Source: Pseudomonas subflava
Lineage (GTDB): Bacteria; Pseudomonadota; Gammaproteobacteria; Pseudomonadales; Pseudomonadaceae
Assembly: GCF_023823685.1 (NCBI RefSeq)
Contig: NZ_JAMXBF010000014.1
Span: forward strand, 1-64,000
DNA: 64,000 nucleotides
Direction of reading: 5' to 3'
The notes under the pieces are model-generated. The model was given only the letters and a program-made list of their open reading frames with translations, did not search any database and had not been told where the DNA came from. This document shows, piece after piece, positions 26,583 through 34,695 of the stretch. The stretch's first letter is position 1; each line of letters opens with the position of its first letter. A program made the position numbers and the translations under genes.

Positions 26583-26996
26583 TCATTGTTTTAGCTTCGC
26601 CTGCCGATTGCGACGGCCTTCGGGCGCCCAGTCGAGCGCGCCTATACGCCAAAGATAGACAAGACCAGCCAACAGAATTGCTATGAAAACTGTAGCTTCG
26701 ATCAGGCCGGCCCAGCCGCTTTCGCGTACCGAGACAGCCCAAGCGAAGAGAAAGAGGGCTTCAACGTCGAAGATCACGAAGAGCATCGCGACCAGATAGA
26801 ATTTTGCGGAAAAGCGCAGACGGGCATTGCCGACGGGCAGCATGCCCGACTCGAACGGATCGTTCTTGCTGCGGCCCCAAGCCTTGCTACCCAGCAGGCT
26901 GGACAGACCGAGCATGAAGGCGATGAGCCCGAAGACTCCGAGCAGGAATACAGCGAAGGCCCAGTTGTGGGACATGGTCGTTACCGCATCAGGCAT
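26583..26996 (-). CDS. nuoA: NADH-quinone oxidoreductase subunit A
   Basis: A 137-residue membrane subunit and first gene of the nuo operon. It has three helices and the conserved loop KNDPFESGMLPVGNARLRFSAKFYLVAMLFVIFDVE, which lies at the quinone-binding region. The ATG at 26996 (MPDAVTTMSHNW) has GGAG 8 bp upstream and matches Pseudomonas homologues. The longer frame is not similar to the family. Confidence 0.95.
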   Translation of the reverse strand: MPDAVTTMSHNWAFAVFLLGVFGLIAFMLGLSSLLGSKAWGRSKNDPFESGMLPVGNARLRFSAKFYLVAMLFVIFDVEALFLFAWAVSVRESGWAGLIEATVFIAILLAGLVYLWRIGALDWAPEGRRNRQAKLKQ

Positions 26997-27079
26997 GCCG
27001 GGACTCCTTGGGTAAAGGGGCGGCTTTTTAATAATGGTAGAGCAAGCCGATGGGATTGCCCTGCAAAGTAGTGGCGGCA

Positions 27080-27109
27080 ATTTTATGCGCGCTTGGCGCA
27101 CCAAGTAAA
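27080..27109 (-). promoter_or_regulatory. Candidate sigma-70 promoter of the nuo operon
   Basis: On the minus strand TTTACT (27104-27109) and TAAAAT (27080-27085) are 18 bp apart, about 85 bp upstream of the nuoA start codon. The spacer contains the palindrome CTTGG-CGCA-CCAAG (27092-27105), well placed for a repressor. The rest of the 334-bp gap to the next gene is comparatively AT-rich, with a CTGCA-AA-TGCAG repeat at 27163-27174. No gene is seen there. Confidence 0.45.
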
Positions 27110-27330
27110 TTTTTCCGAATAAAAAAATGAACGGCCGTTGCGCTCTATTTGCTTGGCGATCACTGCAAATGCAGGTGGGCCGAGGCCTTTGGGCAGACTT
27201 AGTGCTTTGGTCCTATGGCCATTCGCAGCGGCAATGACGCGTTTCTGAAAGAGTCTGTCGGTAATTGTTTACAGCGGAGCCGCTTATTGATGCGTGAGCG
27301 GAGCGCACTGTTGTTATTTCCGATCAACTT

Positions 27331-27942
27331 TTATTTACGCTGGCTCAAATAGCGCTGCGATTGTTGGCGGGAGTCGACGGCGAAGATCAGTGCGCCGCCG
27401 CGCAACGCGGCGATCACCGCGTCACGGTCCGCCGCGGCCAGCACCAGGCAGCCATGGCTGCGCCCAGCCACGCCGTGGCGCCGGATGAAATCCTCCTCCA
27501 TGTAATCCTTGGCGTGCAGCACGATGGCGCGCCGCTCCGCATTGGCGTTGCTGGCGCTGAGGCCGAGCAGGCGCATCGACAAGCCGTGGCCCGGCTCCTC
27601 GCTCTGGTACACCTGGGTGGTTCGGAAGGCGCCGAGCGAGCTGGCGCGGCTGCCCTCGGCATCGGAGAAGCTGTCGGCGTAACCGTCGTGGTCCGGGTCG
27701 GAGCCGCGGCCATGGGCGACCCGGTAGCTGGCGACCAGGTGCAGGTCATCGCGTTCGAACAGCAGCAAGCGTGGCTGACTGGAATGGCGGGCGTAATCGA
27801 CGACGGCGAAGTGCGCATGGCGGTCGTCATGAAGCTGCTCGAGGACCGCCTGCGCGGTATGTGCGGGCAGGAGCCGTTGCAGGTCATCGGCGCTGGCGCC
27901 GGGGCAGATGATGAGCAGGCTGATGATCAGGAGTTTGCGCAT
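27331..27942 (-). CDS. Murein L,D-transpeptidase catalytic domain family protein
   Basis: A 203-residue exported protein. Residues 1-18 form a signal peptide (MRKLLIISLLIICPGASA). The C-terminal part has the YkuD-like active site VAGRSHGCLVL (SxGC with catalytic Cys near residue 168) and the upstream IVLHAKDYM histidine segment. The SLGAFRTTQVY and GLSMRLLGL blocks are typical of the murein L,D-transpeptidase catalytic domain family (PF13645-like). It probably acts on peptidoglycan in the periplasm, though activity is unproven. It is read toward nuo from its own promoter. Confidence 0.78.
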   Translation of the reverse strand: MRKLLIISLLIICPGASADDLQRLLPAHTAQAVLEQLHDDRHAHFAVVDYARHSSQPRLLLFERDDLHLVASYRVAHGRGSDPDHDGYADSFSDAEGSRASSLGAFRTTQVYQSEEPGHGLSMRLLGLSASNANAERRAIVLHAKDYMEEDFIRRHGVAGRSHGCLVLAAADRDAVIAALRGGALIFAVDSRQQSQRYLSQRK

Positions 27943-28013
27943 GAGCGAATCCAGGGATCGGGTGCGCTCTTGTTACGCCGCGCAGAGGGTTTCTGGCAAG
28001 GGGCGGAGACGAA

Positions 28014-28041
28014 GAAGCCCCGGCATCGCTGCCGGGGCTTC
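28014..28041 (-). terminator. Terminator hairpin after aceA
   Basis: A perfect 12-bp stem GAAGCCCCGGCA / TGCCGGGGCTTC encloses TCGC, 40 bp past the aceA stop. The following minus-strand sequence is only mildly T-rich (TTCGTC), so ending may be partial and could depend on additional factors. Confidence 0.7.
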
Positions 28042-28080
28042 CACTTAACACCTGCGGCTAAGCCGCGGAGCCGGTTCCTA

Positions 28081-29676
28081 TCAGTGGAACTGGTTCATGG
28101 TGTTGTCTTTACCGCTGGCCTTCAGAGCGGCTTCGCCAGCGAAGTACTCTTTATGGTTATCGCCGATGTCGGAGCCAGCCATGTTCTGGTGCTTGACGCA
28201 GGCGATGCCCTGACGCAGTTCCTGACGCTGGACGCCTTTCACGTAGGCCAGCATGCCCTGGTCGGCGAAGTAGCCTTTGGCCAGGTTGTCGGTCGACAGA
28301 GCGGCGGTGTGGTAGGTCGGCAGGGTGATCAGGTGGTGGAAGATACCGGCCTGAGCGGAACCGTCGCGCTGGAAGGTACGGATCTTCTCGTCGGCAACCT
28401 GGGCCAGTTCGGTCTCGTCGTACTCGACGCTCATCAGCTTGGCGCGGTCGTAGGCGGAGACGTCTTTGCCCTCGGCGCTGAACGCGTCGAACACTTGCTG
28501 ACGGAAGTTCAGGGTCCAGTTGAAGGACGGGCTGTTGTTGTAGACCAGCTTGGCGTTCGGAATGACCTTGCGGATCTCGTCAACCATGCCTTTGATCTGG
28601 CCAACGTGCGGCTTCTCGGTCTCGATCCACAGCAGGTCGGCGCCGTTCTGCAGCGAGGTGATGCAGTCCAGGACGCAGCGAGCTTCGCCGGTGCCCTTGC
28701 GGAACTGGAACAGGTTGGACGGCAGACGCTTCGGACGCAGCAGCTTGCCGCCGCGGTTGATCACGACGTCGCCGTTGCCCAGGTCGGCAGCGGAGATTTC
28801 GTCGCAATCCAGGAAGCTGTTGTACTGGTCGCCCAGGTCGCCCGGCTCGTTGGTCACGGCGATCTGCTTGGTCAGGCCGGCGCCCAGGGAGTCGGTACGA
28901 GCGACGATCACGCCGTCGTCGATGCCCAGTTCCAGGAAGGCGTAGCGAACGGCGTTGATCTTGGCCAGGAAGTCAACGTGCGGAACGGTGACTTTACCGT
29001 CTTGGTGGCCGCACTGCTTCTCGTCGGAAACCTGGTTCTCGATCTGGATGCAGCAGGCACCGGCTTCGATCATCTTCTTGGCCAGCAGGTAGGTGGCTTC
29101 GGCGTTACCGAAACCGGCGTCGATGTCGGCGATGATCGGTACGACGTGGGTCTGGAAACCGTCGATCTGAGCCTGGATTTCAGCGGCCTTGGCGTTGTCG
29201 CCGGCGGCGCGGGCAGCGTCGAGGCCGGTGAACAGCAGGTCCAGTTCGCGGGCGTCGGCCTGGCGCAGGAAGGTGTACAGCTCTTCGATCAGAGCGGCCA
29301 CGGAAGTCTTCTCGTGCATGGACTGGTCCGGCAGCGGGCCGAAGTCGGAACGCAGGGCGGCGACCATCCAGCCGGACAGGTACAGGTAGCGCTTGTCGGT
29401 GGTCTTCAGGTGCTTCTTGATGGCGATCAGCTTCTGCTGACCGATGAAGCCATGCCAGCAACCCAGGGATTGGGTGTACTTGGAGGAGTCGGCATCGTAC
29501 TCGGCCATGTCTTTGCGCATGATGGCCGCGGTGTACTTGGCGATGTCCAGGCCGGTCTTGAAGCGGTTCTGAACGCGCATGCGAGCGGCGTACTCGGGGT
29601 TGATGGCGCCCCAGCTGCTGCCGTATTTCTCTTTCAGGGCGGCAACGGCCTTGATCTCGGTCTGGTAAACGGACAT
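28081..29676 (-). CDS. aceA: Isocitrate lyase (531-residue Pseudomonas type)
   Basis: AceA splits isocitrate into succinate and glyoxylate, the first step of the glyoxylate shunt. The catalytic loop is KQCGH, with Cys222 at the position I recall for the P. aeruginosa enzyme. The IADIDAGFGNAEATY metal-binding block and WIETEKPH segment are present. The 531-residue length fits the distinct pseudomonad subfamily, longer than the E. coli enzyme. The ATG at 29676 has AAGGA upstream; the longer frame runs into the leader. It competes with Icd, encoded 8.5 kb away. A long upstream region holds a candidate promoter and operator. Confidence 0.96.
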   Translation of the reverse strand: MSVYQTEIKAVAALKEKYGSSWGAINPEYAARMRVQNRFKTGLDIAKYTAAIMRKDMAEYDADSSKYTQSLGCWHGFIGQQKLIAIKKHLKTTDKRYLYLSGWMVAALRSDFGPLPDQSMHEKTSVAALIEELYTFLRQADARELDLLFTGLDAARAAGDNAKAAEIQAQIDGFQTHVVPIIADIDAGFGNAEATYLLAKKMIEAGACCIQIENQVSDEKQCGHQDGKVTVPHVDFLAKINAVRYAFLELGIDDGVIVARTDSLGAGLTKQIAVTNEPGDLGDQYNSFLDCDEISAADLGNGDVVINRGGKLLRPKRLPSNLFQFRKGTGEARCVLDCITSLQNGADLLWIETEKPHVGQIKGMVDEIRKVIPNAKLVYNNSPSFNWTLNFRQQVFDAFSAEGKDVSAYDRAKLMSVEYDETELAQVADEKIRTFQRDGSAQAGIFHHLITLPTYHTAALSTDNLAKGYFADQGMLAYVKGVQRQELRQGIACVKHQNMAGSDIGDNHKEYFAGEAALKASGKDNTMNQFH

Positions 29677-30058
29677 GGTCAATCCTTCAAAAAGTGTGTG
29701 TTGAGCACCGACTGCCCACAAACCTGCTGACAGGTCGCGAAGTGGGATGCTACCGCTGGGACGTCGAGGATTCGACCGAGGCGAGGATGTACCGCGAGGA
29801 GGGGTGACGAGACGAACAGTGGAACTGGGCCGATGTGATGTGTCACCGACTGGCTCGTGGATGCCGTTGGGTGACGCTGAATGGCTTTCAGATCCGGCTG
29901 ATACGGCTAAACGCTTCCCCGTCCCTCAGGACAACCTCGTTCCAGTCGCAACCTCGTCGAACTGCCTTGTGGGCTGGTAGGACACTGATCGTCCCGACGG
30001 TGGGTCGGTGCGATCTGGAGGCCCTGAATCAGGACCCCTGGCTAGCGGGAGCGGCGCC

Positions 30059-30088
30059 ATCATGCGCTTTCAAACGGGCGTTCGTCAA
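30059..30088 (-). promoter_or_regulatory. Candidate aceA promoter
   Basis: On the minus strand TTGACG (30083-30088) and CATGAT (30059-30064) are 18 bp apart, which implies an aceA leader of about 375 nt. The operator-like palindrome lies just upstream of the -35. The remaining leader (29677-30050) shows no gene or clear structured RNA to me. The -10 match is only 4 of 6. Confidence 0.35.
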
Positions 30089-30094
30089 TCGTTT

Positions 30095-30120
30095 TGTAGT
30101 GCTTTTTTAAGGCGACTACA
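30095..30120. promoter_or_regulatory. TGTAGT-N14-ACTACA palindrome upstream of aceA
   Basis: Perfect inverted half-sites TGTAGT (30095-30100) and ACTACA (30115-30120) sit directly upstream of the candidate aceA promoter. The same half-sites occur with 3-bp spacing in front of icd. They resemble the sites I recall for RccR, a KDPG-responsive RpiR-family regulator of the glyoxylate shunt in Pseudomonas. The regulator assignment is inference. Confidence 0.5.
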
Positions 30121-30137
30121 TGGTCGAGGGCCAGACC

Positions 30138-30947
30138 TTAGTCGAGGGCCTCGACGCGGATGCGCATGCTCATGTCGTTGCTGCCGCGGGTGGAGTGCTG
30201 GCGCAGGAACGCCGAGTTCTGGCTGCTGTTTTCGCCACTGACGCCGCCGAGCGGAATCCATTCTCCGAGCCGGCCACTGACCCGGGTGTCGGTGCTCTGG
30301 GTGTCGATGACGCCCTGCTGGTACTGGTTCATCCGGTCGTTGTTGCTGCTGATGCTGACATGGACGATGTCGCCGGTGACGCTGGCGGTGACGTAGAAGC
30401 CCTGGTTGACGTTGCGGTACTCGGTGTTCTGGTACACCTGGCCATAAGGGCCGACGCTGGTGGTGGTCAGCGGCACGCTCTGGCCGACCTGGATCAGCGC
30501 CGGGTAGCCCTCGGTGGCCTGCACCTGCTGCGTGCCGCCGCTGCGGCTGTCGGTGGAGCGGCGGATGATTCGCACCTGGTCGCGGCCATGCACCTCGCCA
30601 CGCCCGGCGATGACCTCGGCGTCGCCTGCGCTGGCGCTGCCATCGACGCGGTAGCCGTCGCGGTCCTGAAAGCTGCTTTCGCTGGTGTCGAGGCTGATCA
30701 GCAGACGGCGCGGCGCGGTGTCCAGCTGCTGCAGCAGGTCGCGCACTTCCTGGATCTTCTCCGGCGAGGCGTTGATCACCAGCTGGTTGCCGTAGGGGCT
30801 GACCTTGCCCTGGCCGTCGAGCGCCGACTGCACCACCGGTAGCACGTCCTCGGCGGTGCGGTAGTTGAGCTGGATCAGCTCGGTGGCCGCCTGCAGAGGC
30901 AGGCTGAGGCCGAGCGACAGGGCAAGCAGGCAGGCGCGCAGGGTCAT
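30138..30947 (-). CDS. Exported stand-alone secretin N-domain-like protein
   Basis: A 269-residue protein with a signal peptide (MTLRACLLALSLGLSLPLQA, residues 1-20). Residues about 22-90 resemble the secretin N1/NolW domain (LNYRTAEDVLPVVQSALDG...NQLVINASPEKIQEVRDLLQQLD). The remainder contains beta-rich repeats but no secretin pore domain, so it cannot form an outer-membrane channel by itself. Its function is unknown, perhaps a periplasmic adaptor. The ATG at 30947 overlaps the stop of the upstream gene by 4 bp, so the two are co-expressed. Confidence 0.7.
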   Translation of the reverse strand: MTLRACLLALSLGLSLPLQAATELIQLNYRTAEDVLPVVQSALDGQGKVSPYGNQLVINASPEKIQEVRDLLQQLDTAPRRLLISLDTSESSFQDRDGYRVDGSASAGDAEVIAGRGEVHGRDQVRIIRRSTDSRSGGTQQVQATEGYPALIQVGQSVPLTTTSVGPYGQVYQNTEYRNVNQGFYVTASVTGDIVHVSISSNNDRMNQYQQGVIDTQSTDTRVSGRLGEWIPLGGVSGENSSQNSAFLRQHSTRGSNDMSMRIRVEALD

Positions 30948-31576
30948 AGCAGGAAGCTCCGCAGGTCGGGGTCGGAAAGGCTGATATCCCATGCCCGGTC
31001 GAACTGCGCCTGGCGCTGGCGCACACGGCCGGGGTCGTTGTACAGGGCGTAGCCGGCGTATTGCTCCGGCACTTCACGCAGCAGCAGGCCGCGATCATCC
31101 GCCAGAAGGTAGGCGCTTTCGTCGACAGGGTGATCGGGATTGATCCTGCGGATGTGCAGGTTGCTGGTGATGCGCTGGGCGAGGTTGAGCAGGCGATGAC
31201 CCTGCTTCACCGGTTTGCCGGCATCGCGTACCAGGATGCGCAGGCGGTTCTTCGGGCTGGCCAGAAGAAACCGTGCGCAGGCGTTCTGCACGCTGCTGTG
31301 GCTGTACAGCCAGGCCTCCAGATCGGGGCTGTACAGGCACAAGCTGAATTGCGCCTGCTGCAACAGCGCCAGGGCGTGGGCCTGTGCCTGTTCCGGGCGG
31401 GTGAAGCGCTCCAGGTCACCATGCCCGCCGAGGACGAACGGCGCCGGTTCGCGCGGCTCGCTGGCGATGCCGGGTTGGCTCTGCGGGTTGCGCACGGAAA
31501 AACGCCCCGGCGACTGGAAATCGATGGCCGGTAGCTCGGGCTCGTTCTCGTCGATCGGGGCGTTTTCTTCGCTCAT
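30944..31576 (-). CDS. Conserved protein of unknown function (possibly DUF7931)
   Basis: A 210-residue cytosolic protein with no signal peptide or membrane segment. An acidic, proline-rich N-terminus (1-50) precedes a domain with GHGDLERFTRPEQAQAHALALLQQA, FSLCLYSPDLEAWLYS and RLRILVRDAGKPVKQGHRLL. This layout recalls phospholipase-D-like folds and the DUF7931 family of pseudomonads, but no HKD catalytic motif is visible. It lies between a GNAT gene (9 bp upstream) and the secretin-domain gene (4-bp overlap), as in other Pseudomonas. Confidence 0.6.
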   Translation of the reverse strand: MSEENAPIDENEPELPAIDFQSPGRFSVRNPQSQPGIASEPREPAPFVLGGHGDLERFTRPEQAQAHALALLQQAQFSLCLYSPDLEAWLYSHSSVQNACARFLLASPKNRLRILVRDAGKPVKQGHRLLNLAQRITSNLHIRRINPDHPVDESAYLLADDRGLLLREVPEQYAGYALYNDPGRVRQRQAQFDRAWDISLSDPDLRSFLL

Positions 31577-31585
31577 GCTTCGATC

Positions 31586-32011
31586 CTAGTCGCTATGGCG
31601 CACCATCATCACGTGGGGAATACCGGCCTCGAGGTACTCGTCGCCCTCGATGCAGAAGCCCAGGCGCTCGTAGAAGGCGGCGGCATGAACCTGGGCGCTG
31701 AGCCGCTGTTCGCGCTGACCACGCTCTTCGGCGGCCTCGATGGCGGCGCGCATCAGTGCATCACCCACTTTCAGGCCGCGCCAGTCCTTGAGCACCGAGA
31801 CCCGGCCAATCTGACCGTCCGCCAGCAGGCGCGCGGTCCCGATCGGGTAGTCACCCTCGCAGGCGAGGAAGTGCATGGCCTCGATGTCCTCATCATCCCA
31901 TTCGAGCTCGGCCGGCACCGCCTGTTCCGCGACGAACACCGCCTCGCGGATGCGTCGCAGGTCGGCATTGTCCTTCTGCCAGTGGGCGAGGCGGACATGA
32001 ATATCACTCAT
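31586..32011 (-). CDS. GNAT family N-acetyltransferase
   Basis: A 141-residue acetyltransferase of the ElaA/YjcF type. It has an N-terminal IREAVFVAEQAVPAELEWDDED block, the acetyl-CoA binding V/LxxxRG loop (VLKDWRGLKVGDALM, Q/RxxGxG-like), and a C-terminal HAAAFYERLGF motif. The substrate is unknown. The ATG at 32011 (MSDIHVRL) was chosen because the longer frame lies inside the roxA gene, whose stop it overlaps by 8 bp. It appears co-transcribed with roxA. Confidence 0.85.
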   Translation of the reverse strand: MSDIHVRLAHWQKDNADLRRIREAVFVAEQAVPAELEWDDEDIEAMHFLACEGDYPIGTARLLADGQIGRVSVLKDWRGLKVGDALMRAAIEAAEERGQREQRLSAQVHAAAFYERLGFCIEGDEYLEAGIPHVMMVRHSD

Positions 32012-33170
32012 CAGCAAACTCCAAACTTCCTTGCTGGACCAGTTCGCGTACCAGTGTACGCCCGTCCTCGTCGGCCAACCAAGGCGCCAGGTTGTCGCCA
32101 TGCAGCGCTTCGGCGGCGCAGATCAGGCGCAGCAGCTCGCGCAGGTGGGCCGGCAGCAGGCGGCTCTGGCCGCTGGCGAACAGCACCAGGCCAACGTCCA
32201 CCTCGCTCCAGGCCAGGCGCGCGCTGGGATTGCGCACCAGCACGGCGCCATCCTGCAGGGCGCCGAGGAAGTCCTGCTCCTCGATCTCGGGGCCGTTGAC
32301 CAGTTCCGGGTAGCGCGGCTCGGTCATGAACTGGCCGAACCAGGTCAGCAGCAGGCGCTCGTCGCTCATGTGCTCGGCCAGCAGGGCCTTGAGGCGGTCG
32401 AGGGCATCCTGCTGGATCTGGTGCGAGTCGCTGCCCGGCGCCATGCCGGCGTCGCTGTAGCGCTCCTCGTCCGGCAGGAACTGGGCCAGGAAGTCGGTGA
32501 AGTGAGTCAGCACCTCGGCGGCGCTCGGCGCGCGGAAGCCGACCGAGTAGGTCATGCAGTCGTCTTCGGCGATGCCGTAGTGGGCCAGGCGTGGGGGCAG
32601 GTAGAGCATGTCGCCGGGTTCCAGCACCCATTCGTCGGTCTGCTCGAAGTCGGCGAGGATGCGCAGATCGGTGTGCTGCAACAGCTTACTGTCGGCGTCG
32701 CACATCTGGCCGATCTTCCAGCGGCGCTGGCCTTCGGCCTGCAGCAGGAACACGTCGTAGTTGTCGAAGTGCGGGCCGACGCTGCCGCCGGGTGCGGCGA
32801 AGCTGATCATCAGGTCGTCGATACGCCAGCTGGGCAGGAAGCCGAAGTCCTTGAGCACTTCGGCCACTTCCGGGACGAACTGGTCGACGGCCTGCACCAG
32901 CAGGGTCCAGTCGCGCTCGGGCAACTGGCTGAAGGCGTCCTCGGCGAACGGGCCGCGGCGCAGCTCCCACGGGTGTGCGCCGTGTTCCAGCACCAGGCGC
33001 GACTCGACTTCCTCTTCCAGCGCCAGGCCGGCCAGTTCGTCGGCGCTGATCGGGCTCTCGAAGCCGGGGATGGCCTGACGGACCAGCAGGGGCTTCTGTT
33101 GCCAGTAGTCGCGCAGGAACTCGCGAGGAGTGAGGCCGCCCAGCAGCTGCAGAGGAGTATCAGGATTCAT
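32004..33170 (-). CDS. roxA: Ribosomal protein uL16 arginine 3-hydroxylase (cupin/JmjC)
   Basis: A 388-residue 2-oxoglutarate/Fe(II) oxygenase homologous to E. coli YcfD/RoxA, which hydroxylates an arginine of ribosomal protein L16. The iron triad His134-x-Asp136 (GPHFDNYDVF) and His197 (RLAHYGI) is present in the JmjC domain (about 95-220). A dimerisation region and a C-terminal winged helix complete the usual length. The ATG has a GAGAG/AAGCC region upstream. It heads an operon with the GNAT gene and possibly the genes beyond. Confidence 0.88.
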   Translation of the reverse strand: MNPDTPLQLLGGLTPREFLRDYWQQKPLLVRQAIPGFESPISADELAGLALEEEVESRLVLEHGAHPWELRRGPFAEDAFSQLPERDWTLLVQAVDQFVPEVAEVLKDFGFLPSWRIDDLMISFAAPGGSVGPHFDNYDVFLLQAEGQRRWKIGQMCDADSKLLQHTDLRILADFEQTDEWVLEPGDMLYLPPRLAHYGIAEDDCMTYSVGFRAPSAAEVLTHFTDFLAQFLPDEERYSDAGMAPGSDSHQIQQDALDRLKALLAEHMSDERLLLTWFGQFMTEPRYPELVNGPEIEEQDFLGALQDGAVLVRNPSARLAWSEVDVGLVLFASGQSRLLPAHLRELLRLICAAEALHGDNLAPWLADEDGRTLVRELVQQGSLEFADE

Positions 33171-33200
33171 GGCTAAGCCCTTGAAAGAGATGAAATGGCT

Positions 33201-33230
33201 AAAACAAAAACGCCCGGCTCAGCCGGGCGT
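33201..33230 (-). terminator. Intrinsic terminator of purB
   Basis: CGCCCGGCT and AGCCGGGCG form a 9-bp stem, and the minus-strand sequence after it is TTTTTGTTTT. It lies between purB and roxA, both on the minus strand, and separates their transcripts. Confidence 0.88.
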
Positions 33231-33248
33231 TGGAGAGGCTGGTGGCGC

Positions 33249-34619
33249 TCAGATGCGCTTGGCCTGGGCGACGGCGTTGCCGATGTAGCTCGCCGGGGTG
33301 AGCTGCTTGAGCTCCTCCTTGGCGGCAGCCGGCATGTCCAGGCCATCGATGAAGGCGAGCAGCGCCGCCGGGGTGATGCCCTTGCCGCGGGTCAGCTCCT
33401 TGAGCTTCTCGTAGGGGTTCTCGATGGCGTAGCGACGCATCACGGTCTGGATCGGCTCGGCGAGGACTTCCCAGCAGGCGTCCAGGTCGGCGGCGATGCG
33501 TTGCTCGTTCAGCTCCAGTTTGCCGATGCCCTTGAGGCTGGCTTCGTAGGCGATGACGCTGTGGGCGAAGCCGACGCCGAGGTTGCGCAGCACGGTGGAG
33601 TCGGTCAGGTCGCGCTGCCAGCGGGAGATCGGCAGCTTGCTGGCCAGGTGCTGGAAGATCGCGTTGGCGATGCCCAGGTTGCCTTCGGAGTTCTCGAAGT
33701 CGATCGGGTTGACCTTGTGCGGCATGGTCGAGGAGCCGATCTCGCCGGCCACGGTCTTCTGCTTGAAGTAACCGAGGGAGATGTAGCCCCAGACGTCGCG
33801 GTCGAAGTCGATGAGGATGGTGTTGAAGCGGGCGATGGCGTCGAACAGCTCGGCGATGTAGTCGTGCGGCTCGATCTGCGTGGTGTAGGGGTTGAACTGC
33901 AAGCCCAGGTCGCCTTCGATGAACTGCTTGGCGTTGGCCTCCCAGTCGATCTGCGGGTAGGCGGACAGGTGGGCGTTGTAATTGCCCACGGCGCCGTTGA
34001 TCTTGCCCAGCAGCGGCACGGCGGCTACCTGAGCGATCTGGCGTTCCAGGCGGTAGACGACGTTGGCCAGTTCCTTGCCCAGGGTGGTCGGCGAGGCCGG
34101 CTGGCCGTGGGTGCGCGACAGCATCGGCACGCCGGCGAACCTCACCGCCAGCTCGCGGATGGCGGCGGCGATCTGCTTCATCAGCGGCAGCAGCACGCTG
34201 TCACGACCTTCGCGCAGCATCAGGGCGTGGGACAGGTTGTTGATGTCTTCGCTGGTGCAGGCGAAGTGGATGAATTCGCTCACGGCGGCCAGTTCCGGCA
34301 GCTTGGCGGCCTGTTCCTTGAGCAGGTATTCCACGGCTTTCACGTCGTGGTTGGTGGTGCGCTCGATCTCTTTCACGCGCTCGGCGTGTTCGATGGCGAA
34401 GTTCTCGGCCAGCTCGTTGAGCAGGGCGTTGGCTTCGGGGGAGAAGGGCGCCACTTCGGCGACGCCTTCGTGGGCGGCCAGGCGTTGCAGCCAGCGCACT
34501 TCGACCATCACGCGGAAACGGATCAGGCCGTATTCGCTGAAGATCGGGCGCAGGGCGCTGGTTTTGCCGGCGTAGCGGCCATCGACGGGGGAAACCGCGG
34601 TGAGCGAGGAGAGCTGCAT
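33249..34619 (-). CDS. purB: Adenylosuccinate lyase
   Basis: A 456-residue member of the fumarase/aspartase superfamily acting twice in purine synthesis (SAICAR and adenylosuccinate cleavage). The signature GSSTMPHKVNPIDFEN is at about residue 295, and the TSEDINN and SRTHGQPASPTT blocks are present. I chose the ATG at 34619 (MQLSSLTAVSP), which fits the family length. The longer frame needs a TTG nine codons earlier. A terminator follows. Confidence 0.96.
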   Translation of the reverse strand: MQLSSLTAVSPVDGRYAGKTSALRPIFSEYGLIRFRVMVEVRWLQRLAAHEGVAEVAPFSPEANALLNELAENFAIEHAERVKEIERTTNHDVKAVEYLLKEQAAKLPELAAVSEFIHFACTSEDINNLSHALMLREGRDSVLLPLMKQIAAAIRELAVRFAGVPMLSRTHGQPASPTTLGKELANVVYRLERQIAQVAAVPLLGKINGAVGNYNAHLSAYPQIDWEANAKQFIEGDLGLQFNPYTTQIEPHDYIAELFDAIARFNTILIDFDRDVWGYISLGYFKQKTVAGEIGSSTMPHKVNPIDFENSEGNLGIANAIFQHLASKLPISRWQRDLTDSTVLRNLGVGFAHSVIAYEASLKGIGKLELNEQRIAADLDACWEVLAEPIQTVMRRYAIENPYEKLKELTRGKGITPAALLAFIDGLDMPAAAKEELKQLTPASYIGNAVAQAKRI

Positions 34620-34695
34620 GGAGGCGTTCTCGGACAGGTCGGTCAACGAAAAGGGCGCACATCATACATGAACTCGCCCGGACTGGCCCGCTTGG

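Noticed and set aside
34620..34646. TTG start nine codons before purB
   Set aside because: The ATG at 34619 gives the standard 456-residue length; the extension has no similarity.
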